This document shows positions 18,143 to 26,068 of a stretch of 55,873 nt of DNA, in pieces. The notes beneath the pieces were generated by a model. That model was not told the DNA's origin and did not search any database. It saw only the letters and a program-made list of their open reading frames with translations. This stretch comes from Nitrospirota bacterium (GTDB taxonomy: Bacteria > Nitrospirota > UBA9217), in assembly GCA_020052615.1 (NCBI GenBank), contig JAGVOT010000123.1, forward strand, positions 32,174-88,046. Direction: 5' to 3'. A program made the position numbers and the translations under genes. Within the stretch, counting starts at the first letter, position 1, and each line of letters opens with the position of its first letter.

Positions 18143-19984
18143 ATGTTTTTAGCCGCCGATGTTACCTTTAACCCCCATGCCCTCCCTCCGCTCGTCACGG
18201 CCCTTGCCATCCTGCTGCTCGGCCTGATCGTTGTGCTCCGTGAAAAGGGATCCCGGGAAAGCCTCCTCTATCTCAGCTACACACTGGCCGCCTCCACCTG
18301 GATGTTCTGTGTTTCAGTTGCCTTGTTCCTGTCCCTGTCGTCGGAAGAGAAGGCGTACCAGTGGATGACCATCGCCAATGGAGGCGTCGCCATGATCCCC
18401 GCGGCGCTGTACCATTTCACCGTCGTGGTCATGCAGACGGATAACCGGAACCGGCAGTTCATCCGGTTCGCCTGGGCGGTCTCGTCTGTCTTTCTGGTTG
18501 TGACCCTGCTGACGGACGTCCTGTTCGCCGGCCTGTACCATTACTCCTGGGGCATCTTTGTGAGGTTCCGGTGGCCCTCCTTTCTGTTCATGGGATATTT
18601 TATGGCCATGTCGGTCATGACGCTCAGGGAGTACTGGGTCGTCTACAGAAGCTCGGACCGGAACACGACCAGGCATCGCCGCGCAAAGGCGTTCCTCATC
18701 GCCTTCAGCATCGGCTACCTGGGTGCGCTCGACTTCCTTCCCGCTCTCGGCGTTCCCTATTACCCGCTGAGCTCCATCCCCATGATCTGCATGCTTGTTC
18801 TCGTTTCGCGGACGATATGGCAGCACCGCCTCGTGGACATCACGCCGGCCTTCGCTGCCCGTGAGATCATCGATACCATGAACGAAGCGCTGATTGTGCT
18901 GGATCTCGAAGGGGTGGTGCGGCTGGTCAATCAGGAAACGTGCAGCCTCCTCGGATGCCGTGAAAAGGACCTCATCGGCAGGCGGCCGGTGGACGGCATG
19001 ACTACGTGCCGGCAGTTCGCCGAGCAGCTCGAGACGATCGCCGGGAAGGGCGCCGCCCGGAACGTCGAGGCCGAGTGCGGTCCGCACAACGGCGGTTACC
19101 GCACGTTCAATCTATCCGCTTCTCTCATGAAAAACCACCGGGGGGAACCCGTGGCGACCGTCTGTCTGGTGAACGATATCACTGACCGCAAGCGTGCCGA
19201 GCAGGAGCGGGAGCAGCTGATCTCGCAATTGCAGGAGGCGAACGAGAAACTGCAGATGCTCGACAAAATGAAGACGAACTTCATTTCCACGGTCTCCCAC
19301 GAACTGCGCACGCCGCTGACGACCATCAAGGCCTTTGTCGAACTGCTGCTCCTGAAGCAGGCGATGCCCCATGAACGAAGAGTGAAGTTAATGAGCACCG
19401 TGAACGTCGAGACCGACCGGCTGGCGCGTCTGATCACCGACCTGCTCGATCTCTCCCGCATCGAAGCGGGTTCGGTGAAATGGCAATTCGCCCTGGTATC
19501 GATGGAGGACATCATCCAATCCGTCATCGAGAGCATGGGGGTGCTCTTCGAGAACAAGGGGCTCCAGGTGACCGTGGAGTTCACCCCGCGTCTTCCGCCT
19601 GTATCGGGCGATCGCGACCGTCTTGTGCAGGTCGTGACCAACATCCTTTCCAATGCCGTCAAATTCACGCCGCGGGGCGGCGTGATCCATGTGGCCCTTC
19701 GTCGGGAGACGGCGCAGCTCGCTGTCGAGATCTCCGACAACGGCATCGGGATACCGGCTGAACATATTGACCTCATATTCGAGAAGTTCCACCGGTCGGA
19801 CGATGTGCTGACGGCGGCTACCGAGGGCACGGGCCTCGGTCTTGCCATAACACGCCAGATCGTCGAATACCACGGAGGCACTATCCGGGCCGTGAGCACG
19901 CAGGGGAAAGGGAGCACGTTCACTTTTTCCCTGCCGCTTGCGGGGGCGGGGGGGACAGTAAGGACCGACAGGGAGACCGCATAA
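18143..19984 (+). CDS. membrane sensor histidine kinase with PAS domain
   Basis: 613 residues. The N-terminal ~225 residues contain about seven hydrophobic helices, resembling the 7TM/histidine-kinase N-terminal domain. A PAS domain follows (about 240-350, IIDTMNEALIVLDLEGVVRLVNQ region), then a short coiled coil, the HisKA domain with phospho-acceptor His386 in SHELRTPLTTIKAF, and HATPase motifs: N box (NILSNAVKFT), G1 (ISDNGIGIP) and G2 (GTGLGLAI). No response regulator is adjacent, so it is an orphan kinase; its signal is unknown. It is divergent from prfB. AAGGGA lies upstream of the ATG. Confidence 0.93.
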   Translation: MFLAADVTFNPHALPPLVTALAILLLGLIVVLREKGSRESLLYLSYTLAASTWMFCVSVALFLSLSSEEKAYQWMTIANGGVAMIPAALYHFTVVVMQTDNRNRQFIRFAWAVSSVFLVVTLLTDVLFAGLYHYSWGIFVRFRWPSFLFMGYFMAMSVMTLREYWVVYRSSDRNTTRHRRAKAFLIAFSIGYLGALDFLPALGVPYYPLSSIPMICMLVLVSRTIWQHRLVDITPAFAAREIIDTMNEALIVLDLEGVVRLVNQETCSLLGCREKDLIGRRPVDGMTTCRQFAEQLETIAGKGAARNVEAECGPHNGGYRTFNLSASLMKNHRGEPVATVCLVNDITDRKRAEQEREQLISQLQEANEKLQMLDKMKTNFISTVSHELRTPLTTIKAFVELLLLKQAMPHERRVKLMSTVNVETDRLARLITDLLDLSRIEAGSVKWQFALVSMEDIIQSVIESMGVLFENKGLQVTVEFTPRLPPVSGDRDRLVQVVTNILSNAVKFTPRGGVIHVALRRETAQLAVEISDNGIGIPAEHIDLIFEKFHRSDDVLTAATEGTGLGLAITRQIVEYHGGTIRAVSTQGKGSTFTFSLPLAGAGGTVRTDRETA

Positions 19985-20005
19985 GTACGGATTGCGGATT
20001 TCGGT
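19984..20005 (+). repeat. short heptanucleotide tandem array
   Basis: Three degenerate 7-base units of the type ATTGCGG (19984-20004) begin at the stop codon of the kinase gene. It has the same period as the arrays at 11186, 21151, 24067 and 42212, but a different word. Confidence 0.6.
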
Positions 20006-20031
20006 TCGAGAATTGAATCGAGGAGCGAGCG

Positions 20032-20128
20032 CATTCCTCGTAGCTTGCTGCGGAGCGAGCGATTAGAATAAATAGTATTACCTTGACGATCGAAGATTCC
20101 CTGCAGCTTGCTGCAGGGAGCTTCAATC
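20032..20128 (+). repeat. two copies of a REP-like palindromic repeat
   Basis: Two ~32-base related elements share AGCTTGCTGC flanked by ATTCC on the left (20033-20065 and 20096-20127). The second folds as a near-perfect palindrome (TCCCTGCAGC/GCTGCAGGGA); the first is diverged. They lie in the gene-free stretch between the kinase and the B12 regulon. They resemble dispersed REP-type sequences; no transposase is nearby. Confidence 0.6.
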
Positions 20129-20174
20129 CCGGAGGACGGGCACAGTGATGCGGCAGATCCCGTGCGGATATGTT

Positions 20175-20204
20175 TTGACTTTTTCTACGAGGGTGTGGTA
20201 TAAA
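20175..20204 (+). promoter_or_regulatory. sigma-70 promoter for the btuFCD operon
   Basis: TTGACT (20175-20180), an 18-base spacer and TATAAA (20199-20204), about 20 bases upstream of the first cobalamin riboswitch. Confidence 0.65.
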
Positions 20205-20226
20205 ACCGGCATAATTACATACTGAA

Positions 20227-20395
20227 CACATCCAGGCGAAGGGAATCCCGTGTAAATCGGGAGCGGACCCGCCGCTGTGATCCCGGCCCTGCTGGAAGCA
20301 GGGTCAACGCCTCTGTCAGATCGTATCCACTGTCCCGAACCATCGGGATGGGAAGGACGGCAGATGAGGGAGAGCCAGAAAACCTGCCCGGATGT
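20227..20395 (+). ncRNA. cobalamin riboswitch upstream of btuFCD
   Basis: P1 is formed by ACATCC (20227-20232) and GGATGT (20390-20395). Between them lie the family landmarks: the GGGAATCCCGTG core, a GCGGACCCGCCGCTGTGA-type segment, a CCACTGTCCC...GGGATGGGAAGG arm, and the B12 box AGCCAGAAAACCTGCC. It binds cobalamin and lowers expression of the B12 uptake genes. A terminator hairpin lies about 50 bases downstream, fitting transcriptional control. Confidence 0.93.
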
Positions 20396-20446
20396 TTCTC
20401 GCACAGTCTTCGGCGTTAAGACCATGTGTGGGTTAATGTGTCCCTT

Positions 20447-20481
20447 AATCCCCAGTCTTCCCATGAAGGCCGGGGATTTTT
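20447..20481 (+). terminator. terminator of the first cobalamin riboswitch
   Basis: Stem AATCCCC/GGGGATT with an inner CTTC/GAAG helix, followed by TTTTT. It is positioned as the expression platform of the riboswitch at 20227-20395. Confidence 0.8.
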
Positions 20482-20502
20482 GTTGTTGCTGCATACGGAG
20501 GA

Positions 20503-20580
20503 ATAAGATAGCTGAAAGGGGTGCAATTCCCCTGCTGTCTCACAACTGTGCCCATGACAACACAGATAGAGACTGCCCGC
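20503..20580 (+). ncRNA. second, compact cobalamin-riboswitch-like element
   Basis: Downstream of the terminator a second copy of the cobalamin core appears: GGGGTGCAATTCCCC, then GCTGTC, then CACAACTGTG, enclosed by AGATAGC/GCTGTCT, and ending with AGAGACTGCCC, a near-match to the B12 box with one base missing. The peripheral arms of the full class are absent. It could be a compact (class-II-like) aptamer giving two-stage control, or a decayed copy. Motifs are visible; ligand binding is inference. Confidence 0.5.
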
Positions 20581-20692
20581 AAAGGGCTCATATCAGGCCT
20601 TTTTTACGAAGCAGGCACCCGCAAGGCTATTTTCAGAAGGTCTGCAATTGAGCGGGAAGCTATAATATTGTGCGGTCGATAAGAGGAGCATC

Positions 20693-21526
20693 ATGAAACG
20701 ACCACTCATCGTTATTCTTGCGATCTTCGGCCTGTCCTTCACGGTCTGCGCCGCTGAACAGGCATCAACGCCGAAACGCATCATCTCTCTCTCTCCGGCC
20801 ACGACGGAGATCCTGTTCAGCCTCGGGCTCGGCGGCCGGATCGTCGGGGTGACGAGCTTCTGCGACCGTCCTGCTGAGGCGAAGAAGAAGTCGAAGATCG
20901 GCGGGATGTCGAATCCGTCGCTCGAGGCGATCGTCCGGCTCAAGCCCGACATCGTCGTGATGACGACCGATGGGAACCCCCGGGAGGTCGATGACCGGCT
21001 CCGGGCCATGTCGCTTAAGACCTATGTCTGGACCAGCCGGACCCTTGCGGAACTGCCCCAGGGGATCCGCAAACTGGCCGGTGCGATGGGTGTACAGGAA
21101 CAAGGCGAGGAACTGGCGAAGGAAATTGAAGAAGGAATAGAAAAATACAGGAGCGAGAAGTCAGGAGCCGGAAGCCGGAAGAAGGTGGTGTATATCGTCT
21201 GGCCGGAGCCGCTGCTCGTCGCGGGGCCGGGCACAGCGATCCACGATGCTGTCGTGCTGCTGGGTTTAGACAACGTCGCCAGCCGTGCCAGCTCATCTTA
21301 TCCCCGCTATTCCATCGAAGAGCTCATCCGCTCGTCACCTGACGTGGTGATCGTCGGCAAGGGAACGGGAATGGATATCAGGACGGTGTCGCAGGGCGTT
21401 CTCAAGAAGCTTGCGACCGTACCGGCGGTCAGGAACGGGAAGGTCTGCTACGTGAGCGACCACCTGTACCGCCTGGCGCCGCGGGTCATCCAGGGAATAG
21501 AGGAGCTTGCGGCATGCGTCCGGTAA
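20693..21526 (+). CDS. btuF: vitamin B12 ABC transporter, periplasmic substrate-binding protein
   Basis: A 277-residue BtuF/FecB-type binding protein with a signal peptide (residues 1-20) and the family pattern KRIISLSPATTEILFSLG, then RIVGVTSFCDRP and EAIVRLKPDIVV. It presents cobalamin to the BtuCD permease. AGAGGAG lies upstream of the ATG, and the gene sits behind cobalamin riboswitches. Its 3' end overlaps btuC by 13 bases. Residues about 154-165 (RSEKSGAGSRKK) are encoded by an in-frame heptanucleotide array, in the linker before the second lobe. Confidence 0.93.
   Translation: MKRPLIVILAIFGLSFTVCAAEQASTPKRIISLSPATTEILFSLGLGGRIVGVTSFCDRPAEAKKKSKIGGMSNPSLEAIVRLKPDIVVMTTDGNPREVDDRLRAMSLKTYVWTSRTLAELPQGIRKLAGAMGVQEQGEELAKEIEEGIEKYRSEKSGAGSRKKVVYIVWPEPLLVAGPGTAIHDAVVLLGLDNVASRASSSYPRYSIEELIRSSPDVVIVGKGTGMDIRTVSQGVLKKLATVPAVRNGKVCYVSDHLYRLAPRVIQGIEELAACVR
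21151..21185 (+). repeat. heptanucleotide tandem array inside btuF
   Basis: Five degenerate 7-base units of the type AAGCCGG. The array totals 35 bases here; the reading frame remains open across it. It encodes a charged, Ser/Gly-rich linker. Confidence 0.7.
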
Positions 21527-22479
21527 GGATCATCCTCTTCAGTTCCGTCGTCTTGGGCATTTTGTTGCTTGCCCTGTTCGCAGGGCCGCGCATGTTCAAT
21601 CCCTTCAACCTCACGACCATGGACCGGGATATCCTCTATGCGATCCGTATGCCGCGGGTCGTTGTGGCAATGCTCATGGGCATGGCCCTGGGGGCTTCGG
21701 GCGCGATCCTGCAGGGTGTCCTGCGCAACCCCCTTGCGGATCCCTACATCCTCGGCATCTCGAGCGGTGCCTCGCTCTGCGCTGCGTTGGGGCTGCTCTC
21801 GGGTTTCTATTTCTTCGGAAGCATGAGCGTGCCGCTCACGGCATTCGTCGGCGCCGCCCTCGTGAGCGTGCTGGTCGGGGCCTTCGGGTGGAAGCGGGGA
21901 GGGTTGTGGCCCGAACGACTGCTGCTCGCCGGTATCGGCCTGAACTTCCTGTTCAGCGCGGTCCTGATGCTGCTCATGAGCGTCTCGTCCGATGAGGGGC
22001 TCCGCCGCGCAGTGCTCTGGATGTTCGGCGACCTGTCCATGGCCGATTGGTCGCTCATTCCCTCGGCCGCGGTCTTCATCGTGGTCGGAATGGGGCTGGT
22101 CCTCTCGCGTTCCAAGGCATTGAACGCGATGATCCTGGGCGACGAGTTCGCCCATAGCCTGGGTTTTGCGGTGCAGCGAGAACGTCTCGTCCTGTTCGCC
22201 GCCATGGCGCTGATGACATCGGCGTCCGTCTCGCTGGGCGGAACGATCGGATTCATCGGCCTGCTCATGCCGCACATCGTCCGGTTCCTGCTGGGAGCGG
22301 ACAGCCGTCTGCTGGTACCGGCCTCGGCCGTCGCAGGCGGCGCGTTCCTCTGCTTCGCCGACCTTGTGGGAAGATCGATCCTGCCGCCCATGGAACTGCC
22401 GTCGGGAACGGTGACTGCGGTCTTCGGGGCGCCCTATTTTCTCTATCTTCTGAGGAGGAAAGATGTCCTCAGTATCTAA
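21514..22479 (+). CDS. btuC: vitamin B12 ABC transporter, permease
   Basis: A 321-residue FecCD/BtuC-family permease with about ten membrane helices. It shows the family motifs RMPRVVVAMLMGMALGASGAI, GVLRNPLADPYILGISSGA and SLGGTIGFIGLLMPHIVRFL; the last is the cytoplasmic coupling region that meets the ATPase. It overlaps btuF upstream and btuD downstream, so the three are translated together. Confidence 0.95.
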   Translation: MRPVRIILFSSVVLGILLLALFAGPRMFNPFNLTTMDRDILYAIRMPRVVVAMLMGMALGASGAILQGVLRNPLADPYILGISSGASLCAALGLLSGFYFFGSMSVPLTAFVGAALVSVLVGAFGWKRGGLWPERLLLAGIGLNFLFSAVLMLLMSVSSDEGLRRAVLWMFGDLSMADWSLIPSAAVFIVVGMGLVLSRSKALNAMILGDEFAHSLGFAVQRERLVLFAAMALMTSASVSLGGTIGFIGLLMPHIVRFLLGADSRLLVPASAVAGGAFLCFADLVGRSILPPMELPSGTVTAVFGAPYFLYLLRRKDVLSI

Positions 22480-23239
22480 ATCTGACGGTCCCATACTCGA
22501 AATGGCGAACATCTCGTTCAACTACCCGGGAAGCGGCCCGATCGTAGCCGATCTTTCCTGCTCTGTTCATGAACGGGAGATCATCGGCCTGCTTGGCGCG
22601 AACGGCTCGGGCAAATCCACGATCCTTAAAATAGCTGCCGGCATGCTGCGGCCGTCCCAGGGAGAGGTCATTCTCTGGAACAAACCGTTGAAGGGCTACC
22701 GGAACAGGGACCGGGCAAAGCTCCTGTGCTATTTTCCGCAGCAACTCGATGTGCATGTGCCGTTCACGGTCCGGGAGATCGTGGGCATGGGCCTCTATCC
22801 CTACGAAATACCGCCTGCGATGACCGTCGATGACGCAATGGACATGGTCGGCGTAGGCGACAAGGCAGACGCGTTCGTAACGAACCTGAGCGGAGGGGAA
22901 CGGCGGCGGGTGTTCCTTGCCATGACCCTGATCCAGGGCGCCGGCATCCTGCTTCTGGACGAGCCGCTGGCGAACCTGGACATCAAGTACCAGATCGAGT
23001 TCCTGAAACTCCTTCGCCGCCTGAAGGATGCCAGGGGCCTATCGGTGGTCATGGCGCTCCATGACATCAACCTGGCGCTTCAGTTCGAAAAGGTGATGCT
23101 CATCAAGTCCGGAGAGGTCCATGGCATTGGCGCTCCGGAAACAGTATTGACCGGGCCGACGATCCGCGACGCCTTCGATGTGGATATCGAGGTGCGAAAA
23201 GCGGAACACGGCGCGTATATAACGCACGAGAAATGGTAG
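22463..23239 (+). CDS. btuD: vitamin B12 ABC transporter, ATP-binding protein
   Basis: A 258-residue ABC ATPase: Walker A GLLGANGSGKST (about residues 44-55), Q-loop FPQQ, signature LSGGERRRVFLA, Walker B GILLLDEPLANLD, and the switch histidine in ALHDINLAL. It powers import through BtuC. It starts within btuC and overlaps the DUF71 gene by seven bases. Confidence 0.94.
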   Translation: MSSVSKSDGPILEMANISFNYPGSGPIVADLSCSVHEREIIGLLGANGSGKSTILKIAAGMLRPSQGEVILWNKPLKGYRNRDRAKLLCYFPQQLDVHVPFTVREIVGMGLYPYEIPPAMTVDDAMDMVGVGDKADAFVTNLSGGERRRVFLAMTLIQGAGILLLDEPLANLDIKYQIEFLKLLRRLKDARGLSVVMALHDINLALQFEKVMLIKSGEVHGIGAPETVLTGPTIRDAFDVDIEVRKAEHGAYITHEKW

Positions 23240-23916
23240 AGGAGGCCGAATTGTATCTGGCATCATGGAGCGGCGGCAAGGACAGCTGTTTCGCCGTATA
23301 TCAGGCGACGCAACAGGGAAAGAAGGTGGCGGGCCTGCTGAACTGCGTCTCCCGGGAGAACGGGCGGGTGAGCTTCCACGGCGTTGACGCACGCCTGATC
23401 CAGGCGCAGGCGTCCCTGCTCGGGATGCCGCTCCTCCAGAAAGAGACCACGCCGGACCGGTATGCCGAGGAATTCAAGGAAGGCGTGCGCGCCCTTTCCC
23501 AAGGGGACGATATCACCGGGATGGTATTCGGTGACATCTATCTCGACGAACACCTTGCGTGGGTGGAAGGCGTCTGCCGGGACATCGGCATCAAAGCCGT
23601 CGAGCCGCTCTGGGGACAGGATACCTCGGCCCTTATCAATACATTCGTCGCCGCGGGATTCCGGTCGGTTATCATCGCGGGCAGGTCGGACTGCATCGAT
23701 CAAGAATGGATCGGCAGGACGATCGACAGCGCGTTCCTTGAATATCTGAGGAAAAGACCGGATGTCGATCCCTGTGGTGAACGGGGCGAGTATCATACGC
23801 TCGTGGTCGGAGGTCCGCTGTTCAACGGCAGCATCGAAATTACGGGCAGCGAGGTAGTCGAACGGAACGGATACCGGTTCCTCGATGTGAAGGCATATCA
23901 GGTCGTCGCATCGTAA
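23233..23916 (+). CDS. DUF71/COG2102 PP-loop ATPase, predicted B12 salvage
   Basis: A 227-residue adenine-nucleotide alpha hydrolase-type protein with the PP-loop SWSGGKDS near the N-terminus, FGDIYLDEH in the middle and the diagnostic GERGEYHTLVV near the C-terminus. The archaeal/eukaryal relatives are diphthine-ammonia ligases (Dph6). Bacteria lack diphthamide, and comparative genomics of this family has proposed a role in B12 salvage for bacterial members. Here it overlaps btuD in a riboswitch-controlled B12 operon, which agrees with that proposal. The exact reaction is unknown. Confidence 0.85.
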   Translation: MVEEAELYLASWSGGKDSCFAVYQATQQGKKVAGLLNCVSRENGRVSFHGVDARLIQAQASLLGMPLLQKETTPDRYAEEFKEGVRALSQGDDITGMVFGDIYLDEHLAWVEGVCRDIGIKAVEPLWGQDTSALINTFVAAGFRSVIIAGRSDCIDQEWIGRTIDSAFLEYLRKRPDVDPCGERGEYHTLVVGGPLFNGSIEITGSEVVERNGYRFLDVKAYQVVAS

Positions 23917-23991
23917 TGCCGGTGGAAAGGAGGTGTCGGGCGGCGAATGTTGAGCCGAAACAGGTCCACGTTTAACAGGAACATATATCCA

Positions 23992-24181
23992 GGGAATGTC
24001 GAAGCGGAAAGGGGTGGGAACCCCCTGCTGCCACGCAACTGTGATGGAAACGAAAGCCGCAGAAGACCGTGAGACGTCGGACGTAAAACGTGAGACGGCG
24101 AATGGTCTTAATGCCACTGTCCCTGACGGGATGGGAAGGCCGGCGAGTAGGATGTCCTAAGCCAGGAGACCTCACATTCCC
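23992..24181 (+). ncRNA. cobalamin riboswitch upstream of btuB
   Basis: P1 is GGGAATGT (23992-23999) with ACATTCCC (24174-24181). Inside are GGGGTGGGAACCCCC, CTGCCACGCAACTGTGATGG, GCCACTGTCCCTGACGGG, GATGGGAAGG and the B12 box AAGCCAGGAGACCT. No terminator follows; the btuB Shine-Dalgarno sequence lies about 12 bases after P1, suggesting control of translation. A variable stem (24065-24106) carries a heptanucleotide array. Confidence 0.95.
24067..24101 (+). repeat. heptanucleotide array in a peripheral stem of the riboswitch
   Basis: Five degenerate 7-base units of the type ACGTGAG occupy the loop of a stem closed by AGACC/GGTCT, between the two conserved halves of the aptamer. The aptamer core is left intact. 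Confidence 0.75.
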
Positions 24182-24205
24182 AAAACCTCGAAGGAAGGAG
24201 ATTCC

Positions 24206-26038
24206 ATGATGAAGAAGGTATTGCTGACGGCGATGGTATTATTATATGCAGGCTCGGCGGGCGCGCAGCAGGCGGATGTGAAACTTAATGAGGTCGTAGT
24301 GACGGCCACCAAAACGGAGAAGGACCTGAGGGACGTGACCCAGTCGGTCACGGTCATCACGGCCGACGAGATCAAGAAGTCGGGTGCCACAAACGCCGGG
24401 GAAGCGGTCAGGGGCGCGGTGGGCGTCATGCTCAAGGACAACGGGCCGCGGGGCGCCAATAATACTGTCAATATCCGCGGCGCCAATTACTCGCAGGTGC
24501 TGGTGCTCCTTGACGGAGCGCGGCTGAACTCGGCGCAGAACGGTGGGTTCGACCTGGCGGTGCTGCCTGTTTCGATCGATGATATCGAACGCATCGAGAT
24601 CGTTCGCGGACCGGGATCTCCCTTGTACGGCGCCGACGCGGTCGGCGGCGTCGTCAACATTATAACGAAGAAGCCGGCCGGACCGGTGACGGTCATCGGG
24701 GGGGCGGTGGGGAGCCACGGATACGATTCGCTCCAGTTGAGCAACTCGGGCCGGCAAGGGAGCGGCTACTATTCCGTTACAGGGACGCGGGAGACCTCGG
24801 ACGGATATCGACAGAACAGCGATCTCGACCAATGGATCGTCAACGGCAAGGTGGGATTCGACGTCTCGAAGTCCGGCAGTGTCGAGGTTGCGGGTAACTA
24901 TCTTTCGCGGGAGATCGGCGTCCCGGGCACGGTCCAGTTTGCCAGTCCCTTAGCACGCCAGCAGGACAGGAACCAGCTTTTCGGTGCAAATTACCGCCAA
25001 CTGTTCGGCAAGCAGGTAGACCTTCTGATCAGCGCGTCGGAGGCCAGGGAGAACCAACGTTATAAGAACCCCGATCCCGCATTTCCGATCGAATCGCTGC
25101 ACGAGACCAAATCGAGGCGCGGCGAAGGCAAGCTTTCGGTGCTCACAGGTCCCTGGAGCCTTGTTACGCTCGGCTACGAGCTGCGGAAGGACGAGATCGA
25201 GAGTACAACATCGGGAGAGCACTCAACCACCACCAATGCGTGGTATATCCAGGACGAGATGACCCTCGGAGATGCCCTGATCGTCGTAGTCGGCGACCGT
25301 CACGATGACCACTCGGTCTACGGCGGTCAGCACAGCCCCCGCGCGAGCGCGCGGTACCGGTTCGCCGGCGGCGGCACAATCGTGCGCGCGTCCGCCGGAA
25401 AGAGCTTCCGGGCGCCCACGTTCAACGATCTCTATTATAACGATGGCTTCTTTTCCGGGAACCCCAGCCTCCGTCCGGAAACGGCCAAAGAATATGAAGC
25501 CGGTATCGAACAGCCTCTGGGCAGCGGAAACTCAGTGAAGGTGACAGGGTTCGAACGAAAAATAAAGGACCTAATTTCCTGGTCACAGGGAACCTCGCCG
25601 GTGAACATCGACCGAGCCGACATCAAGGGGGTTGAGGCAGAGGCCGTAGCCCGTCTGACGAAGGACATGACCCTCTCGCTGAACTATACGTACATGAAGC
25701 CGCTCGACGAGACGACGGGACAACTGATCACCTACACGATCCCGAAAAAACAGGTCAAGGGATCGGTCACCGTGGCGGTCGATGCGGACGTCACCGTCAC
25801 CGCGGAAGGGCGCGCTGTGGAGAACTACGTCGACCCGGGAGCGCCGAAATGGCGATATTCGGTGTACGACGCAAAGATCGCACAGAAGATCGGGAAGAAG
25901 GGTCCGAGGTCCGGTGAGATATATTTTGCGATGACCAACATCTTCGGCAGGAAATACGACTCGCTGAAGGACCCCAGTTTCGGCGATTATCCCGGAGCTC
26001 CCAAGGAAATTCGCGGAGGGATAACCTATCCCTTCTGA
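24206..26038 (+). CDS. btuB: TonB-dependent vitamin B12 outer-membrane receptor
   Basis: A 610-residue receptor with a signal peptide ending near GSAGAQ, a TonB box in KLNEVVVTATKTEK, a plug domain with NIRGANYSQVLVLLDGARLN and RIEIVRGPGSPLYGADAVGG, and a beta barrel ending in aromatic F (ITYPF). BtuB length is about 600, so it is complete. The substrate is assigned from the upstream cobalamin riboswitch and the neighbouring btuFCD. It needs a TonB-ExbBD motor; a TonB-like gene follows. AAGGAG lies five bases before the ATG; a second ATG follows at once. Confidence 0.93.
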   Translation: MMKKVLLTAMVLLYAGSAGAQQADVKLNEVVVTATKTEKDLRDVTQSVTVITADEIKKSGATNAGEAVRGAVGVMLKDNGPRGANNTVNIRGANYSQVLVLLDGARLNSAQNGGFDLAVLPVSIDDIERIEIVRGPGSPLYGADAVGGVVNIITKKPAGPVTVIGGAVGSHGYDSLQLSNSGRQGSGYYSVTGTRETSDGYRQNSDLDQWIVNGKVGFDVSKSGSVEVAGNYLSREIGVPGTVQFASPLARQQDRNQLFGANYRQLFGKQVDLLISASEARENQRYKNPDPAFPIESLHETKSRRGEGKLSVLTGPWSLVTLGYELRKDEIESTTSGEHSTTTNAWYIQDEMTLGDALIVVVGDRHDDHSVYGGQHSPRASARYRFAGGGTIVRASAGKSFRAPTFNDLYYNDGFFSGNPSLRPETAKEYEAGIEQPLGSGNSVKVTGFERKIKDLISWSQGTSPVNIDRADIKGVEAEAVARLTKDMTLSLNYTYMKPLDETTGQLITYTIPKKQVKGSVTVAVDADVTVTAEGRAVENYVDPGAPKWRYSVYDAKIAQKIGKKGPRSGEIYFAMTNIFGRKYDSLKDPSFGDYPGAPKEIRGGITYPF

Positions 26039-26068
26039 GGGACATCATGGCGGAGTCAGAACAGCACC

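Noticed and set aside
20227-20692. An insertion sequence or mobile element around the repeats and riboswitches
   Set aside because: No transposase, integrase or target-site duplication was seen anywhere in the window.
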